Shown here: piece after piece, positions 28,739-36,735 of the stretch
How the letters are laid out: each line of letters opens with the position of its first letter
Numbering within the stretch: the first letter of the stretch is position 1
Assembly (NCBI RefSeq): GCF_900163635.1
Contig: NZ_FUID01000014.1
Location: forward strand, 60,685-124,684
DNA length: 64,000 bases
Reading direction: 5' to 3'
DNA from: Leucobacter sp. 7(1)
GTDB lineage: Bacteria > Actinomycetota > Actinomycetes > Actinomycetales > Microbacteriaceae
The notes under the pieces: generated by a model
Seen by the model: only the letters and a program-made list of their open reading frames with translations
Databases searched by the model: none
Told to the model about the DNA's origin: nothing
Made by a program: the position numbers and the translations under genes

Positions 28739-28749
28739 TGGTAAGGCCA
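28739..28749. promoter_or_regulatory. Candidate GntR/FadR-type operator (TGGTAAGGCCA)
   Basis: In the intergenic region between the binding-protein gene and the GntR gene. The 13-mer TGGTAAGGCCACT is identical to that at 17049. It is preceded by ACCA at 28728 (ACCA-N7-TGGT) and the perfect palindrome GGTTCGAACC at 28721-28730, so the operator may be composite. Confidence 0.5.
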
Positions 28750-28851
28750 CTGCGCGGGGACTAGACTGAGGACAATTCCGGCACCGCCCGGGAATAGCGC
28801 GAGGACGAGCCGTTCCCACCCCGTGTCCGCCCCAGCAGGAAAGGCTCTCAG

Positions 28852-29607
28852 TTGACGAACACCCACAGCTTTTCGCCCGCGGTTCCCGTGCACACCTACC
28901 AGCGCATCGTCGAGCAGATCGAAGACGCGATCCTCTCTGGCGAAATTGCCATTGGGTCCCAGCTCGCGAGCGAGCGTGACCTGATGGTGCAGTTCAGTGT
29001 GAGCCGTCCCACCGTACGTGAAGCACTCCGTGTGCTGCAGTCGATGGGGCTGATCGAGTCACGTCCGGGAACGCGCGGCGGACCCCAAGTACTTGCGCCC
29101 TCCTCGAAGACGCTGGGGCGTTCCTTCCGCACAATGATCGGCACCGACGCGCTGAGTGTCTCCGAGCTTGTGCAGTACCGCGTCATCCTTGAAGGATCGG
29201 CGTCGAAACTCGCCGCGCTCAGCCACACCCCGGAGCAGCTCGACCGCATGCGCCTCGCCGTTGAGCGCATGCAGGCCGCCGCCGATACCAATGCGGAGGA
29301 CTTCGCCTCGGCCGATCTTGAGTTTCACGAGGCGGTCTGGGCCGCGAGCGGCAACCAGATCCTCGAGATGAGTGGACAAGCTGTCTCCGGGGTACTGCGC
29401 GGCATGATGCAGCGCGACGCCGAGGGCGAGCACCACGACAACCGCGTGAAGCTTGCCTCCGCGGAAATCGACCGCGGCCTCTTCGATGCGATCGCCGCGC
29501 GGGACGCCCAGGCCGCGGGCAAGATCGCCCGCGGCGCGGTCGCCGAGCGCTTTGGTCCCCTCCTCGCGCCCGCCGAGCGCGCGGCCCTCGAGCTGCTCGC
29601 AGAGTAG
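28852..29607 (+). CDS. GntR family regulator with FCD domain (FadR subfamily)
   Basis: 251 aa. TTG start at 28852 with AGGAAAGG 9 bases upstream. Winged helix: YQRIVEQIEDAILSGEIAIGSQLASERDLMVQFSVSRPTVREALRVLQSMGLIESRPGTRGG. C-terminal FCD ligand-binding helices with the metal/ligand His in LEFHEAVWAASGN and later HHDNR. Divergent from the importer-amidase operon and probably its repressor. The repeated 13-mer suggests it may also control the aldehyde dehydrogenase locus at 17 kb. Confidence 0.9.
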   Translation: MTNTHSFSPAVPVHTYQRIVEQIEDAILSGEIAIGSQLASERDLMVQFSVSRPTVREALRVLQSMGLIESRPGTRGGPQVLAPSSKTLGRSFRTMIGTDALSVSELVQYRVILEGSASKLAALSHTPEQLDRMRLAVERMQAAADTNAEDFASADLEFHEAVWAASGNQILEMSGQAVSGVLRGMMQRDAEGEHHDNRVKLASAEIDRGLFDAIAARDAQAAGKIARGAVAERFGPLLAPAERAALELLAE

Positions 29608-29617
29608 CCGGGCAGCG

Positions 29618-30877
29618 TTAGCTTTGGCGGCGCCGCCCCGCGGCGATCGCGAGGGCGCCGCAGGCGAGTGCTGTCGCGAGCGCGAACACCGTCACCGCGT
29701 TTGTGAGCCCGAGTCGCTCCACCAGTAGCCCGAGTGAGATCACGGGCAGAGCGCTTCCCAGGTAGGTGACCGTGTAGATCGCACTGACTGTCGAGGCATG
29801 GTGATCCGGATCGACCGCAGCGGTTGCCGCAGTGAACGCGGCCTGAAACGCGACGCCTTGGCCCATGCCCGCCGCGAGGCTCGCGGCGACGAGCAGCGCC
29901 GGGCTGCTGGTGACGCCAGCGGCGGCGAGGCCACACAGCGCGAGCGCGAGCGCGCCGAGCCCAACGGGGAGCCGCCACGCGCCCCGGAGCGGCAGCAATT
30001 GGGTGAGTGCAGAGGCCCCGAGAGTGAGGGCAGCGAGGAGTCCGATGAGGGGACGCGAGTCCGTGCCCACGATGCCCGCGAAGTGCGAGGGTGCGAGGGA
30101 GAGACAGAAGCCAAACACCGTGAAGCTGAGGAAGCCAGTGGCTGCGGCGATGCGGAATGCGCGCAGGGCTTCGGGGGACTGCCGACCCCGGCCCCGGTCC
30201 ATGCGCGGGACTCGCGGCGGGGCATCGGCGAGCGCGATGGGCGCCGAGAATCGGGCCGGCCGGCACAGCTCGTGCGGGGCGATGATCAGGATTGCGGGGA
30301 TCAGGGTAGCGAGTGCGATCGCGAGGGTCACAAACGGTGTCGTGAGCGGTGCCGCGCCCTGCGAGAGCGCGCCGCCGATGATTGGGCCGGCTGCTACCCC
30401 GCCTGAGCTTGCGAGGAGCGTGAGCCGCCCGACGAGCGCCGGTCGGCCCGGGAGCAGGGCGCGGAGTGCGCCCGAGGCGGTGCCGGTGGCGCAGGCGATG
30501 GCGGCACCCTGGGCAGCGCGGGCGAGGCAGAACCAGCCGAGGCTTGGTGCGAACGCGAGCGCAAGAGTTCCCAGCGCGGTGACCGCGAGTGCAGTGACGA
30601 GTACCGTGCGCCGGTTCACGGTGTCCGCGAATCGGCGGAACACGATGAGGCCGACGATGAGGCTCAAGACATAACTCGAAAATGCGAGCGTCGTGCCGAG
30701 CGCGGTGATGTCGAGCCGGAGTTCCAAGAGGGGGAACAGGGGAGTGGCGAGGTTCGCGCTGACAAGGAGCGTGAAGAGTGTCAGGGCGGTCAGTGCGATG
30801 CGTGTGCGGGGGCGGACCTGGGCCGGGGTGGCGACCTGGGCGAGGGTGGGGTGCTCGTGGGTACGGGCGACGCTCAT
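29618..30877 (-). CDS. Major facilitator superfamily transporter (drug-exporter-like)
   Basis: 419 aa with about 12 hydrophobic segments. The cytoplasmic loop 2-3 motif is [14 protein letters not shown] and motif C-like glycines occur around [18 protein letters not shown]. The N-terminus is polar and short; ATG 30877 follows AAGGAGAA. It is divergent from an Lrp/AsnC regulator across 213 bp containing an inverted-repeat operator, so its expression probably responds to that regulator's ligand. The substrate is unknown; amino-acid export is possible given the Lrp neighbour. Confidence 0.85.
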   Translation of the reverse strand: MSVARTHEHPTLAQVATPAQVRPRTRIALTALTLFTLLVSANLATPLFPLLELRLDITALGTTLAFSSYVLSLIVGLIVFRRFADTVNRRTVLVTALAVTALGTLALAFAPSLGWFCLARAAQGAAIACATGTASGALRALLPGRPALVGRLTLLASSGGVAAGPIIGGALSQGAAPLTTPFVTLAIALATLIPAILIIAPHELCRPARFSAPIALADAPPRVPRMDRGRGRQSPEALRAFRIAAATGFLSFTVFGFCLSLAPSHFAGIVGTDSRPLIGLLAALTLGASALTQLLPLRGAWRLPVGLGALALALCGLAAAGVTSSPALLVAASLAAGMGQGVAFQAAFTAATAAVDPDHHASTVSAIYTVTYLGSALPVISLGLLVERLGLTNAVTVFALATALACGALAIAAGRRRQS

Positions 30878-30990
30878 GGCGTTCTCCTTGGGTGGGCGTG
30901 CCCTTGTGGGGCGTAACCATCCGCGTCCGCCGGGTGTGGCGGGTGCGGTGCTCCTGCTGAGTATACGGACGCACTGACCGCGTCCCAGAA

Positions 30991-31047
30991 CACAATTGAG
31001 TCAGGATCGCGCGATCCGCGCAAGCGCGAGTGTCTCAATTGTGCAAT
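30991..31047. promoter_or_regulatory. Candidate Lrp/AsnC operator with spaced inverted repeats
   Basis: CACAATTGAG (30991-31000) and its exact reverse complement CTCAATTGTG (31034-31043), centres about four helical turns apart, flank GATCGCGCGATC (31005-31016). The right site continues into ATTGTGCAAT (31038-31047), an Lrp/AsnC-like half-site pair. Located between the divergent MFS and Lrp genes. Confidence 0.6.
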
Positions 31048-31090
31048 ATGATGGGTGGAGTAGTCATTAACCCATCAGAAAGCGTGCAAA

Positions 31091-31555
31091 ATGAGCGATC
31101 TTGACGCGACCGACCGGCGGATTCTCCGCGAGCTCGACCATGACGCGCGGATGCCGACCGCGATGGTTGCCCAGCGGCTGGGGCTGGCCCGCGGCACCGT
31201 CCAGGCGCGCCTCGAAAAGCTTGCGGGCTCGGGTGCGCTGCGCGCTCACAGCGCCCGCGTTTCGCCCGCTGCGCTGGGCCGCCCCGTGGGGGCAAGCGTG
31301 CAGGTCGAACTGGACCAGCACCTGATCACGGAAGCGATTGCCGCGCTTGCTGATATCCCCGAAGTGCTGGAGTGCTTCGCCCCGGCTGGCAGCACGGATC
31401 TGTTGCTGCGCGTTGTCGCGAAAGACCCGGACGACCTCTACCGGGTGAGTGAGGAGATTCGACTGTGCCCCGGGATCAACCGAACCTCGACAAGCTTGTT
31501 CCTGCGCGAGGTGATTCCCTACCGCGTGACGGGTCTGCTGGGCCTGCGGGACTAG
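31091..31555 (+). CDS. Lrp/AsnC family transcriptional regulator
   Basis: 154 aa. N-terminal HTH (LDATDRRILRELDHDARMPTAMVAQRLGLARGTVQARLEKLAGSGAL) followed by an RAM/ligand-binding domain (VEVLECFAPAGSTDLLLRVVAKDPDDLY…). These regulators form octamers that wrap DNA and respond to amino acids. The spaced inverted repeats directly upstream suggest autoregulation and control of the divergent MFS gene. Its TAG stop shares bases with the TAG of the convergent GT2 gene (CTAG at 31552-31555). Confidence 0.92.
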   Translation: MSDLDATDRRILRELDHDARMPTAMVAQRLGLARGTVQARLEKLAGSGALRAHSARVSPAALGRPVGASVQVELDQHLITEAIAALADIPEVLECFAPAGSTDLLLRVVAKDPDDLYRVSEEIRLCPGINRTSTSLFLREVIPYRVTGLLGLRD

Positions 31556-32595
31556 CCGATGCGGGAGCGGTCCACGACGCGACCCCCACCGAGTGTGATG
31601 CCGCGCAGAAACCCCGCACCCCAGCTGAGGTGCATGGTGATGAGCGTGGCACCGGTGAGAATCCGGTCTGTGATCCCGCGCTGATCCGGGATCCGCGCGA
31701 CAGCGAACAGGATCCCGAGTAGATACAGGGCGGCGGGGGCGAGCAGGATCGGCCAGGCCGAAGCCCAGGGCAGCACTCCGCTCACCAGAAGGATTAAGGC
31801 GATGACGCTCACCGCGATTCCAAGTACCAGCGCGCCGGGGGCAAAGAAACGCCACGGGTTCGCGCGGCCGTAGCGGCGCACAAGCACCGCGCGCCACGTC
31901 CCGGTCGCAAAGAACTGCCGAGCGAGGTCGCCGAGACTCGCCCGCGGCCAATACGTCACTCCGAGGGCCGGCTCGAACCACACGGTAAAGCCCGCGCGCC
32001 TGATCCGGAGGTTGAGTTCCCAGTCCTCGCCGCGCAGGATCGTGGGGTCGTAGCCGCCGACAGCCTCAATTGCCTCGCGCCGGAAGATGCCGAGATACGC
32101 GGACTCGGCCTCCCCGGCAACGCCGTCGCCGTGATAGGCGCCGCCGCCGAGACCAAAGGGGCTGTTGTAGCCCCGGGCAATGGCCCGCTGCACGCTTCCG
32201 CGGCCCGCGGCCCGCATGATCCCGCCGACATTTGCTGCCCCCGTGCGCGCGAGCGCCGCGATCCCGAGCCGGGTGTAGTCCGGGGTCAGCTCTGAGTGCG
32301 CGTCCACCCGGATGATCACCGGGTGGCGGCTCGCCGCGATTGCGTGGTTGAGTCCAGCGGGGATGTCACGCTCGGGGTTCGCGACGAGGCGCACGCGCGG
32401 GTCCTCCGCCGCGAGCCGTTCCGCAATTGCGTCGCTCGCGTCCGTGGACGGGCCGAGCGCCAGCACGATCTCTTTTTCGCCCGCGTAGTCCTGGGCAAGG
32501 ATCGTTCGCACCGCTGACTCAAGGAAGCCCTCCTCATTCAACACGGGCATCACAAAGCTCACGGCGGGGCGTTCGGGGAGAGGAGGCAACTGCAC
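31552..32595 (-). CDS. Family 2 glycosyltransferase (succinoglycan ExoA-like)
   Basis: 347 aa. GTG 32595 is chosen: GGGAGG lies 8 bases upstream and the GT2 fold starts at once (AVSFVMPVLNEEGFLESAVRTILAQDY). The DxD-equivalent is IIRVDAHSEL, with acceptor-region motifs ILRGEDWELNLRIRRAG. The C-terminus has about four TM helices, placing it at the inner membrane face. It sits 60 bp from the divergent CDP-glycerol transferase gene, so both likely work on one envelope polysaccharide. Confidence 0.88.
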   Translation of the reverse strand: MQLPPLPERPAVSFVMPVLNEEGFLESAVRTILAQDYAGEKEIVLALGPSTDASDAIAERLAAEDPRVRLVANPERDIPAGLNHAIAASRHPVIIRVDAHSELTPDYTRLGIAALARTGAANVGGIMRAAGRGSVQRAIARGYNSPFGLGGGAYHGDGVAGEAESAYLGIFRREAIEAVGGYDPTILRGEDWELNLRIRRAGFTVWFEPALGVTYWPRASLGDLARQFFATGTWRAVLVRRYGRANPWRFFAPGALVLGIAVSVIALILLVSGVLPWASAWPILLAPAALYLLGILFAVARIPDQRGITDRILTGATLITMHLSWGAGFLRGITLGGGRVVDRSRIG

Positions 32596-32655
32596 GCCTC
32601 GATCCTCCCACACGCGCTCTGGGTCCTCCCGACTGTGCGGCGCTATCCTGGAGGG

Positions 32656-33879
32656 ATGCAACTGGCGAAGGATACGAAGCGCGCGGTCAAGCTGGCAAAG
32701 CGCGTACTCAAGGGGCGTCGCGCGTACTTCGAACTCCGTACGATGCTGGAGGCGCGTGGTCCGCTTTCCGAGCAGCGCTACCGGGTCGGTGTGTACTTCG
32801 CCGACAGCGACGTCAACATCTATCAGATGCGGCAGTGGTACGCCCCGCTGCAGGAGCTTTCGAAGACACACCCGGTCCTCGTGCTCTCCCGGAACGCGGC
32901 CGGTGCGCGTCAGCTCATGCGCGAGAGCGGTCTCGACGTCGCCTTCGCGCAGAAGGTGACGGATCTTGAGCGCGTCATCGAACAGCAGCCGCTCGACGTG
33001 ATTCTCTACGTCAACCAGAACACGCGTAACTTCCAGATGATGCGGTACGGCCAGCGGTGGCACGTCTTCGTGAATCACGGGGAGAGCGACAAGATGTATA
33101 TGACGAGCAACCAACACAAGGCGTACGACTACGCGTTTGTCGCCGGCGATGCGGCCCGCGCGCGCTTGAGCGCTGCACTCTGGGACTACGACGTTGAGGC
33201 TCGGACCATCGCAATCGGGCGCCCGCAGGCGGATCATCTGGACGGGGTGCCGCCGTTTGCGCCCGACGAGCGTACCGTTGTGTTCTACGCCCCGACCTGG
33301 GAAGGTGACCGCCCGGCCGCGAGCTACGGCTCCGTCGCCTCACACGGTGAGCGCCTGGTCGCCGCGCTGCTTGCCTCGGGGCGACACCGTGTTGTCTACC
33401 GGCCGCACCCCCGCAGCGGTGTCGTGGACCCAGACTTTGGGGCCGCCAACGAGCGGATCATCGCCGCGATCGCCGAGGCCAATCGTGTCGATCCCGCTGC
33501 GCAGCACGTGTACGACGAGTCGCCCGTGCTTGGTTGGCAGCTGTCACTCCCGGACCTCGCGATCTGTGATATTTCCGCGATGGTCTACGACAGGCTCGCC
33601 ACAGGCAAGCCGCTGATGGTGACCCGACCCGCCTCGCCCGATGCCGCGGTGGACGAGGATGGGTACCTGAGCGTCTGTGAGTGGCTCTCCGTGGGGGAGC
33701 TCGACGACACCGTCGCGGTCACCGACCGCGTGATCCGGGATGATGCCGCGCGCGAGCGGCTCGGCACCTGGTCGCAGCGATACTTCGGAGACACGGCGCC
33801 TGGCGCGCCGACGCGTCGTTTCCACGAGGCTATCGAGGAGCTGCTCAGCCGTGCCGATACTTGGCGGGCTCGCGGCTAA
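32656..33879 (+). CDS. CDP-glycerol glycerophosphotransferase family protein (TagB/TagF-like)
   Basis: 407 aa from MQLAKDTKRAVKLAKRVLKGRRAYFEL. Start ATG 32656 with GGAGGG upstream; GTG 32635 is less likely. Motifs: VFVNHGESDKMYMTSNQHKAYDYAFVAG, YAPTWEGDRPAASYGS, VVYRPHPRSG and LAICDISAMVYDRLATGKPLMV. In this subgroup the HG-x and DISA motifs replace the WHG/TDYSS of classic TagF, so the donor may be another CDP-polyol. Adjacent ABC-2 exporter genes suggest the product is exported as a lipid-linked polymer. Confidence 0.85.
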   Translation: MQLAKDTKRAVKLAKRVLKGRRAYFELRTMLEARGPLSEQRYRVGVYFADSDVNIYQMRQWYAPLQELSKTHPVLVLSRNAAGARQLMRESGLDVAFAQKVTDLERVIEQQPLDVILYVNQNTRNFQMMRYGQRWHVFVNHGESDKMYMTSNQHKAYDYAFVAGDAARARLSAALWDYDVEARTIAIGRPQADHLDGVPPFAPDERTVVFYAPTWEGDRPAASYGSVASHGERLVAALLASGRHRVVYRPHPRSGVVDPDFGAANERIIAAIAEANRVDPAAQHVYDESPVLGWQLSLPDLAICDISAMVYDRLATGKPLMVTRPASPDAAVDEDGYLSVCEWLSVGELDDTVAVTDRVIRDDAARERLGTWSQRYFGDTAPGAPTRRFHEAIEELLSRADTWRARG

Positions 33880-33920
33880 TTGTTTCGCGCTGACGACTCG
33901 TCGGTGGCGCTGGGACGCGG

Positions 33921-34673
33921 TTACTCCGCCGGATGGTCGGCGTTGTAGCGGTCCACAACCTCGTCGATGGGTCCGTCGAGCACGAGTCGACCGCCGTTGA
34001 GGTAGAGCCCCCGGGTGCAGAAGCGACGCAGATCCCGCTCATTGTGGGACACGAGGAACAGCGTTTTGCCCTCGGCGAGCAGCTGCTCGATCCGGCGGTA
34101 GCACTTTGCGCGGAACGCTTTGTCGCCCACCGCGAGCACCTCGTCCACGAGCAGCACTGGCTCGTCGAGCTGCGAGATCACGGAAAACGCGACGCGTACC
34201 TTCATCCCGCTGGAGAGGTGCTTGAACGGCGTATCGATCACATCTTCGGCCCCCGCAAACTCGATGATCGAGTCAAAGCGTGCCGAGATCTCCTGTTTGC
34301 TCAATCCGTGAAGGCCGCCGGTGAGTTGCACGTTGTCACGCACGGTGAGGTCGCCGACAAAGCCGCCCGTGATCTCGATGAGTGGCGCAACGCCACCGTG
34401 CACGGTGACATGCCCCTCATCAGGGAAAAGGACGCGTGCCACGAGCTTCAGGAGCGTGGATTTCCCTTGACCGTTGCGGCCGACGACGCCGATCGCCTCG
34501 CCCGGCACAACCGTGAACGAGACGTCTCGGAGTGCCCAGAACTCGCCCCGGCGGGTGCGCCGCGCGCGGCTCGCGAACAGGTCCTTGAAGCTGCGGCGCG
34601 AGCCGCGATTGCGGCGAAACCGCACGCCGAGTCCGGATGCGGTGATCAGTGGTTCCGCGGTGTGGTCTGTCAC
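33921..34673 (-). CDS. Polysaccharide/teichoic-acid export ABC ATPase (TagH/Wzt type)
   Basis: 250 aa. Walker A GRNGQGKST, the TagH-like stretch APLIEITGGFVGDLTVRDNVQLTGGLHGLS, signature HLSSGMKVRVAFSV (S-S-G-M), and Walker B PVLLVDEVLAVGDKAFRAKC. These are characteristic of teichoic-acid and O-antigen exporters. It lacks the C-terminal carbohydrate-binding extension of some Wzt proteins. It lies 1 bp from its permease partner. Confidence 0.9.
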   Translation of the reverse strand: MTDHTAEPLITASGLGVRFRRNRGSRRSFKDLFASRARRTRRGEFWALRDVSFTVVPGEAIGVVGRNGQGKSTLLKLVARVLFPDEGHVTVHGGVAPLIEITGGFVGDLTVRDNVQLTGGLHGLSKQEISARFDSIIEFAGAEDVIDTPFKHLSSGMKVRVAFSVISQLDEPVLLVDEVLAVGDKAFRAKCYRRIEQLLAEGKTLFLVSHNERDLRRFCTRGLYLNGGRLVLDGPIDEVVDRYNADHPAE

Positions 34674-34674
34674 G

Positions 34675-35496
34675 TCACAACTCCTTCAAGACGCCACCGA
34701 TGGTGCGTCGGAACACAAGCACGCCGACTCCAAGGAGTACCAGCGTCATGATCGCGGATGCTCCTACGAGCGTCCAGTTCAGTTGGTCTGGGAAGAACCC
34801 GGCCCGGAACAGCGCAAAGATCCCCGAGAGGGGATTGAGCCACGCGAGCGGCTGCGCAAACGCCGGGAGGTCGGCGGCACCGTAGATGATCGGGGACGCG
34901 TAGAACGCGACACGGATGATCAACTTCACGGCCCGCTCGAGATCCCGGAAGAACACAACGAGGGGTGCCACGATCAGCCCAATACCGAGGATCAGCGCGG
35001 CGAGCATGATCACCGCGAGCGGGAAGAGGAGGAGACCCCAGCCCACCTTCGCGCCCGAGAAGATGGCAAACGCCACGAGCACGGGGAGACTCAGGAGAAA
35101 CTCAACGCCCTTCGAGCACACGATCCGGCCCACCCAGATCCAGTGGGGAAGGGCGACCGAGCGCACGAGCTTTACGTCTCGGAGGAACGCGCGCGTCGAG
35201 TCGGACACGGCGCCCGTAAACCATACCCACGGCAGCAGAGCGGTCAGCAGGAACACGATGTAGGGAGACTCGCCCACCGAACGCGTGAACACCTGAGTAA
35301 AAACGAACCAGTAGATCAGGCTCATCAGGAGCGGGTCCAGGATCGACCACAGGTATCCCAAGAGTGAGGTGGAGTACCGCACCTTCAGGTCACGACGGGT
35401 GAGGAGCCACAGAGATGACCACGCGCTTGAGCGCTGCGATCTGGATGCGGAAGTCACACCGCTATTCTGCCGGTTTCTGTGATTCCCGGCGCGCAT
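34675..35496 (-). CDS. Polysaccharide/teichoic-acid export ABC-2 permease (TagG/Wzm type)
   Basis: 273 aa by the start used here. ABC-2 pattern: LWLLTRRDLKVRYSTSLLGYLWSILDPLLMSLIYWFVF, then WVWFTGAVSDSTRAFLRDVKLVRSVALPHWI and YASPIIYG….LNPLSGIFALFR. Six TM segments. ATG 35496 has GGAG close upstream; GTG 35457 is an alternative that removes 13 residues, and ATG 35511 is also possible. Divergent from the ATPase gene at 35533, with only about 36 bp between the chosen starts. Confidence 0.88.
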   Translation of the reverse strand: MRAGNHRNRQNSGVTSASRSQRSSAWSSLWLLTRRDLKVRYSTSLLGYLWSILDPLLMSLIYWFVFTQVFTRSVGESPYIVFLLTALLPWVWFTGAVSDSTRAFLRDVKLVRSVALPHWIWVGRIVCSKGVEFLLSLPVLVAFAIFSGAKVGWGLLLFPLAVIMLAALILGIGLIVAPLVVFFRDLERAVKLIIRVAFYASPIIYGAADLPAFAQPLAWLNPLSGIFALFRAGFFPDQLNWTLVGASAIMTLVLLGVGVLVFRRTIGGVLKEL

Positions 35497-35532
35497 ACGC
35501 TCCGAACGCAAGTATTTGATAAATTAGACGGT

Positions 35533-36735
35533 GTGCCGTCCGTAACCCCCTCAGCCGTGCCCGATTCCGAGCCACACGAGAGCTCGCCGTCGAGCGTCCC
35601 GGTTTCCGAGGGTGACCTCGGAACCGCCTCGAGTGGAACCTCCCGCGTGCGACCCAGTCGCGCCGCCGGGGCACCGGTCCCGCCCGTGACGCCTCGCGCC
35701 GACGCCCCGCAGCCCTCACCTGTGCCGACCCCCGAAGCCGAGGTGGTGCCCGAAGCGGCACCCGCGGTTGCGCCTGAGCCGGTTGCCCAGCCGGCTCCGG
35801 AATCGCTTTCGACGCCCGAGCCTGTCGCCGAGCCGACGCGGGCAGCGGAGCCGGCGCCGTCACCCGAGTCGACGCCGGAGCCCACCGCAGCACCACGTAC
35901 CGGCCGGATCCAGGTGCCGGTGCCCTCGGTGGTGCGTGCGCGTGAGCGCGGCCGCCTCGCCGAACAGAACCCGGTGGTGCTGCGCACCGAGATGCTCACA
36001 AAGACGTATGGTTCGGTGATTGCCGCCAACGAGGTCTCGATCGAGGTCCATGCGGGCTCCTTCACCGGTGTTGTCGGCCCGAACGGTGCCGGTAAGACGA
36101 CCACGCTCTCGATGATCAGCGGGCTGTTGCGCCCCACCTCCGGGCGCGTGTCCGTGAGTGGCGTCGATGTGTGGACCGATGGTCCCGCGGCCAAGCGACT
36201 CATCGGTTCGCTGCCGGATCGGCTGCGCCTGTTCGATCGCCTCACCGGCGCGCAGTTGCTGTACTACTCGGGCGTGCTGCACGGTGTGGATGAGGCTGCG
36301 GTGGCCCAGCGCTCCTCGGAGCTCGCTGTTGCGTTCGGTCTGGAATCCGCGCTCGGACGCCTCGTGTCCGACTATTCAGCGGGCATGCAGAAGAAGATTG
36401 CGCTCGCTTGTGCGATGATTCACGCTCCCGAGGTCCTGGTGCTCGACGAACCGTTCGAGACGATCGACCCGGTGTCCGCGGCAAACGTGACCGAGATTCT
36501 TGAAAAGTACGTGGCCGGCGGTGGCAGCGTCGTGATGTCGAGCCACAGCCTGGACCTGATCCAGCGCGTCTGCGACCACGTCTCCATCATCGTGGACGGC
36601 AGCGTCATTGCGCAGGGCACGGTCGACGCGGTCCGCGACGGTTTGAGCCTGGAAGAGCGCTTCACGCAGCTCACCGGCATGAGTGATACACAGAAGGGCC
36701 TGGAATGGCTGCACGGCTCCTCCGAATCCGCCTAG
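35533..36735 (+). CDS. ABC transporter ATPase with Pro/Ala/Glu-rich N-terminal extension
   Basis: 400 aa. Residues 1-130 are a disordered Pro/Ala/Glu/Thr tail. The ATPase domain follows: VVLRTEMLTKTYGSVIAANEVS, Walker A GPNGAGKTT, signature DYSAGMQKKIALACAM and Walker B EVLVLDEPFETIDP. GTG 35533 has no ribosome site but has a TTGATAAATTAG -10-like box immediately upstream, suggesting a leaderless mRNA. The membrane partner starts inside its 3' end. BcrA-like export ATPases look similar. Confidence 0.88.
   Translation: MPSVTPSAVPDSEPHESSPSSVPVSEGDLGTASSGTSRVRPSRAAGAPVPPVTPRADAPQPSPVPTPEAEVVPEAAPAVAPEPVAQPAPESLSTPEPVAEPTRAAEPAPSPESTPEPTAAPRTGRIQVPVPSVVRARERGRLAEQNPVVLRTEMLTKTYGSVIAANEVSIEVHAGSFTGVVGPNGAGKTTTLSMISGLLRPTSGRVSVSGVDVWTDGPAAKRLIGSLPDRLRLFDRLTGAQLLYYSGVLHGVDEAAVAQRSSELAVAFGLESALGRLVSDYSAGMQKKIALACAMIHAPEVLVLDEPFETIDPVSAANVTEILEKYVAGGGSVVMSSHSLDLIQRVCDHVSIIVDGSVIAQGTVDAVRDGLSLEERFTQLTGMSDTQKGLEWLHGSSESA

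Noticed and set aside
28717..28740. T-arm-like GGTTCGAACC as a tRNA fragment or att remnant
   Set aside because: No anticodon arm or acceptor stem around it; a 10-bp palindrome in a promoter is better read as part of an operator.
29325..30995. 556-codon minus frame across the GntR and MFS genes
   Set aside because: Composition is Arg/His/Pro-rich; it spans two real genes in other frames.
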